Shown: one piece after another, positions 61,263-64,000 of the stretch | Position numbering within the stretch: the stretch's first letter is position 1 | How the letters are laid out: the number at the start of each line of letters is the position of its first letter | DNA from: Streptomyces coeruleorubidus | GTDB taxonomy: Bacteria; Actinomycetota; Actinomycetes; Streptomycetales; Streptomycetaceae | NCBI RefSeq assembly: GCF_028885415.1 | Contig: NZ_CP118527.1 | Location: 1,116,001 to 1,180,000, forward strand | Direction: 5' to 3' | DNA: 64,000 nucleotides | Translations under genes and position numbers: made by a program | Notes under the pieces: generated by a model | Seen by the model: the letters and a program-made list of their open reading frames with translations, nothing else | The model's database searches: none | Told to the model about the DNA's origin: nothing

Positions 61263-62186
61263 ATGAGTTCCCCCACTGGACCCGAGTCCGGCCTCCCAGT
61301 ACGAATGCCGCGACCCCGCCAGCCCGGACGGCACCGCCGTCCGGAGCCGCTGGTGGCTCCCGAGGGCGCGCCCGCGCTCGTCCTCGCCGTGCCGGGCACG
61401 CCCAGTAGCGCCACGCGCAGCCTCGCCGAAGAGGTCGTGAGCATCGCCCGCTCCGAGCTGCCGGGTCTCGACGCCCGCATCGGGTACCTCGACGGGGACA
61501 ACGCGGAGTTCCCCACGCTTCAGGCCGTGCTCACGTACGCCGCCGAGGAGCGCACCGCCCGCTTCGAGCAGGCGCGTGCCGCCGGCATGGACGTCAGGGA
61601 GCCCGACGGGCCCGTCGCCGTCGTCGTGCCGCTGCTCGCCGGTCCGGACAGCGCGCTGCTGCGCCGGGTCCGCCAGGCCGTCATGGAGAGCCGGATCGCC
61701 GCCGAGCTGACCGATGTCCTCGGTCCGCACCCGCTGCTCGCCGAGGCGCTGCACGTGCGGCTCTCCGAGGCCGGTCTGGCCCGCGCGGACCGCGCCCGGC
61801 TGTTCACCGTGGCGACCGCCGCCGACGGCATCATCCTGGCGTCGGTGGGCGGTGACGAGGCCGTGCAGGCGGCCGGGATCACCGGCATGCTGCTCGCCGC
61901 GCGCCTCGCGGTGCCGGTGATGGCGGCGGCCCTGGACCAGGAGGGCTCCATCGCGTCCGTCGCCGAGCAGCTGCGCTCCTCGGGTTCGCAGCAGCTGGCC
62001 CTCGCGCCGTATCTGATCGGCCCGGAGATCGAGCCGGGGCTGGTCGAGGAGGCCGCGAAGGAGGCGGACTGCTCCGCCGCCGAGTCGCTCGGGCCGTACC
62101 CGGCGGTCGGGAAGCTGGCGCTGGCCAAGTACACGACGGCGTTGGGAATCGCGCCGCAGCAGGCTCAGGGCACGCCGGTTCGCTGA
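61263..62186 (+). CDS. CbiX/sirohydrochlorin-chelatase-like protein
   Basis: 307-aa protein with two chelatase-type half-domains: ALVLAVPGTPSSATRSLAEE, LDARIGYLDGDNAEFPTLQA and PVAVVVPLLAGPDSALLRRV in the first, then AAALDQEGSIASVAEQLRSS, LALAPYLIGPEIEPGLVEEA in the second. The His residues usual for metal insertion in CbiX (HG at the start, H in the second half) are largely absent in the first half, so the protein may be structural or regulatory rather than catalytic. A basic, Pro-rich N-terminal extension (about 35 aa) precedes the domain. A hairpin terminator follows the stop. Confidence 0.78.
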   Translation: MSSPTGPESGLPVRMPRPRQPGRHRRPEPLVAPEGAPALVLAVPGTPSSATRSLAEEVVSIARSELPGLDARIGYLDGDNAEFPTLQAVLTYAAEERTARFEQARAAGMDVREPDGPVAVVVPLLAGPDSALLRRVRQAVMESRIAAELTDVLGPHPLLAEALHVRLSEAGLARADRARLFTVATAADGIILASVGGDEAVQAAGITGMLLAARLAVPVMAAALDQEGSIASVAEQLRSSGSQQLALAPYLIGPEIEPGLVEEAAKEADCSAAESLGPYPAVGKLALAKYTTALGIAPQQAQGTPVR

Positions 62187-62205
62187 CGTCCCTGGTACGA
62201 CTGAG

Positions 62206-62236
62206 AAGGCCCGCCCCCGGTCCGTGGGCGGGCCTT
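62206..62236 (+). terminator. Hairpin terminator after the CbiX-like gene
   Basis: 11-bp perfect stem AAGGCCCGCCC / GGGCGGGCCTT with a 9-nt loop, 20 bases past the stop. Confidence 0.85.
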
Positions 62237-62339
62237 CGTCGTCGGGGCGTCGAGCCCACCGCACGGCCGCGTCCCAGCGACAGACGGTGACTGAGCCGGG
62301 CCCGCTGCCGCCCGGCGAGCGACGGGCAGCGAGCAGCGA

Positions 62340-62650
62340 GCCGACGGGATACACAGCGGCCGAGCAAGCGCGGTCGGCGCCCGTTGCAGGGGCGCGCAGC
62401 GTTCAAGCCCCGACCAGCCGCGATCCCGACGGCGCACACAGCCACTGAGCGAGCCCTGGCACCCGCTCAGCAGCGAACCCGACGGCGACACGGCCGCCGA
62501 GTGAGCCCGGCCGGCGCCCGCTCAGGGGCGTGCAGCGCCGAAGCCCCGGCCGGCGGCAACCCGACCGTGCGCACGGTCACCGAGCGAGCCCGGCCGGCGC
62601 CGGCTCAACGCCGTACAGCGCTCACGCGTCGACCAGCGGCGAACCCGACG
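62340..62650. repeat. Degenerate repeats downstream of and entering the FUSC gene 3' end
   Basis: Blocks resembling GAGCGAGCCCGGCCGGCGCC, then AACCCGACGGCG, recur about every 80-95 bases (near 62361, 62448, 62501 and 62581 for the first part). The last block overlaps the final codons of the leftward FUSC gene (GGCGAACCCGACGGCG at 62638). The 380-bp gap upstream to the terminator at 62236 contains no supported gene. Confidence 0.6.
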
Positions 62651-64000
62651 GCGTGCGGAGGGGGCGGGCGAGTTCCGCCAGGGCCCGTTCCAGGCCGTGG
62701 AGGTGGGCCAGGGCGGGTTCCGTCGCGGGGAGGCCGTCCGTCTGGACCGAGACGTCTCCGCCCTCGGTGAGCGCCTCGACCGCGGCCTGCACGCGGTAGC
62801 AGGCGGCTGCCAGGCGGGCGTCGTGGGAGGCCTCCGGGTCGGCGGCGACGGCGACCAGGCCCCGGATCTCCCGGGCGCAGTCGTCGAGGAGGGCGAGCAC
62901 GTGCCGGGCGCGTCGCTTGCGGCCGAGCATCGGGTTCAGCGGGTGCACCAGCGGGGCGACCGAGAGCCGTACCCGGGCGAGCAGCTGCTCCAGTTCCGCC
63001 ACCCGCGGGGCCGGATCGGCGTCGGCCGCGCCCGCCAGGCGCCGGGCGGTCTCGGCGGTGCAGGCGTGGACACAGCGCAGGGCCCGCTGGATCCAGGCGT
63101 CGGTGACGCTGTGCGTGGTGACGGGCAGGACGAGGATCACGGCCAGCGCGGCGCCGAGCGCTCCGACGCCGGTCTCGGCGAGCCGCAGGGCCAGCAGGCC
63201 GGGACCGAGCACGCCGAGGAGGCCGTAGAGCAGCCCGGCGAGGAGGGTCACGCAGAGCATCATCCAGGTGTAGGAGACGGCGGCGGTGTAGAAGATGCCG
63301 AAGACGCAGACGGCGGCCAGGACGGCCGTGGCGGTCGGGTCGCCGTGCACGGGCATGGCGACGAGCAGGCCGAGGGCGATGCCGATGACCGTGCCGAGGA
63401 GCCGCCGGAAGCCGCGGACCAGGGTCTCGCCGCGCGAGGTGGTGTTGACGAAGATCCACCAGGTGGCGCCGACGGCCCAGTACCAGCGCTGCCCGGACAC
63501 CAGCTGGCCCACGACGAGGGCGAAGCCCGCGCCGGCGGTCGCCTGGATCGCCTGGCGGGTGGTCACCCGGGCCAGGCCGGTGCCGCCCGGCGGGGCGGGC
63601 ACGGCGGGCGGGGGCAGGCGGCGCTCGTAGCACCACAGCCCGAAGCGGACCAGGGTGGCGGCGAGGACGGACAGCAGGACCGCGGCGTACAGCTCGGGCA
63701 GCTGGTCCGTGGTGGCGTGCAGGAACTGGGCCACGAAGAAGGTCATGAACGCGAACACGCCGAGGCTGTGCCCGCGCGGACCCCAGCGGCGCGCGTACAC
63801 GCCCGCGCCGACCACGGCGAGGAAGGTGAGGTCGCGGGCCACCGGGTGGTCGTGCAGTTCGGCGGCGGCGGTGAGCACGGGCAGTCCGACGGCGGGCAGC
63901 AGCGCGGTGGTGACCGCCTGGCCCCGGACCGTGGCGTCGGTGACGGTGAACAGGGCGAGCAGGGCGGCGAGACCGCCGGTGACGGCTCCCGTGAGGGAGT
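62622..64000 (-). CDS. FUSC-family membrane protein, partial at its 5' end
   Basis: At least 459 codons; the frame remains open to the right edge (LTGAVTGGLAALLALFTVTD before residue VLTAAAELHDHP), so the start lies beyond position 64000. A GTG at 63878 is internal. Helices occur in two blocks separated by a soluble stretch: HSLGVFAFMTFFVAQFLHAT, LPELYAAVLLSVLAATLVRF, then WWIFVNTTSRGETLVRGFRR, LLGTVIGIALGLLVAMPVHG and ALRLAETGVGALGAALAVIL. The soluble C-terminal part (CVHACTAETARRLAGAADAD to RPLRTPSGSPLVDA) is helical. It resembles the FUSC transporter at 36323-37987 but is not coupled to a regulator in view. Confidence 0.85.
   Translation of the reverse strand, partial: SLTGAVTGGLAALLALFTVTDATVRGQAVTTALLPAVGLPVLTAAAELHDHPVARDLTFLAVVGAGVYARRWGPRGHSLGVFAFMTFFVAQFLHATTDQLPELYAAVLLSVLAATLVRFGLWCYERRLPPPAVPAPPGGTGLARVTTRQAIQATAGAGFALVVGQLVSGQRWYWAVGATWWIFVNTTSRGETLVRGFRRLLGTVIGIALGLLVAMPVHGDPTATAVLAAVCVFGIFYTAAVSYTWMMLCVTLLAGLLYGLLGVLGPGLLALRLAETGVGALGAALAVILVLPVTTHSVTDAWIQRALRCVHACTAETARRLAGAADADPAPRVAELEQLLARVRLSVAPLVHPLNPMLGRKRRARHVLALLDDCAREIRGLVAVAADPEASHDARLAAACYRVQAAVEALTEGGDVSVQTDGLPATEPALAHLHGLERALAELARPLRTPSGSPLVDA

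Noticed and set aside
62384..62770. A 128-codon + strand frame at the FUSC 3' end
   Set aside because: It runs through repeats and antisense coding DNA; no start signal or known domain.

Overview
The window is high-GC (roughly 70% or more) chromosomal DNA with strong third-position G/C bias, frequent GTG starts, GTGA/ATGA stop-start overlaps and many actinobacterial families (DUF6421, DUF5134, DUF4395, Rv1733c-like, LVIVD/DUF305, Gly-rich Ser/Thr kinases). All of this points to Streptomyces or a very close relative. No rRNA, tRNA, CRISPR array, complete insertion sequence, phage block or biosynthetic gene cluster was seen. The content is mixed: conserved metabolism (etfAB, ung, plsC-like) next to accessory regulator-target pairs and plant-cell-wall enzymes.

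Layout. 1-2.5 kb: end of an oligopeptide ABC transporter operon (permease, then binding protein leaving the window). 2.8-7.4 kb: a kinase-Nudix fusion, small unknown proteins and a short UvrA-like ABC ATPase. 7.5-13.4 kb: AraC/VOC pair, a frameshifted relic of a plasmid-type HTH gene, an ECF41-like sigma factor with an NDH-2-like flavoprotein, a secreted protein, a membrane protein with 16-bp tandem repeats upstream, and a ROK kinase divergent from a LacI regulator. 14.6-20.4 kb: a cyclotransferase-like protein, a transmembrane Ser/Thr kinase with a His/Gly repeat linker, a CitE-like aldolase and a secreted phosphodiesterase-fold protein. 20.4-25.4 kb: etfBA, a flavin reductase/thioredoxin pair facing DUF4395, a PlsC acyltransferase and a transglutaminase-like protein. 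25.6-31.2 kb: a secreted protein, the DUF6421-SDR-threonine aldolase operon and a glycerophosphodiesterase. 31.2-35.3 kb: GNAT and VOC proteins, one GNAT gene carrying an in-frame palindromic mobile-element-like insert, and an N-terminally shortened aldo/keto reductase.

35.3-42.2 kb: MarR regulator plus FUSC transporter with a palindromic operator, DUF5134, an M56 peptidase, PAP2 and HAD hydrolases, and a TetR regulator. 42.2-48.0 kb: LVIVD/DUF305 pair, a ferredoxin reductase, and an ArsR regulator divergent from an Old Yellow Enzyme with two matching operators. 48.1-52.3 kb: a polysaccharide-degradation patch (esterase-CBM2, a broken GH62 arabinofuranosidase, PL1 and PL3 pectate lyases) with CebR-like LacI boxes. 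52.4-64 kb: PaaX regulator divergent from an AidB-like acyl-CoA dehydrogenase, a HEAT-repeat protein, a beta-propeller-like protein, ung with a BadF/NagK-like kinase, a CbiX-like protein and a second FUSC membrane protein running off the right edge.

How the genes work together: most neighbouring units are small regulator-target modules with visible palindromes in the shared promoter (LacI/ROK, MarR/FUSC, ArsR/OYE, TetR alone, LacI-type boxes at pectate lyases). The strongest co-translated units are DUF6421-SDR-aldolase, MarR-FUSC, thioredoxin-flavin reductase and ung-kinase. Signs of decay and transfer (GH62, HTH relic, shortened reductase, palindromic insert) suggest a flexible part of the chromosome.
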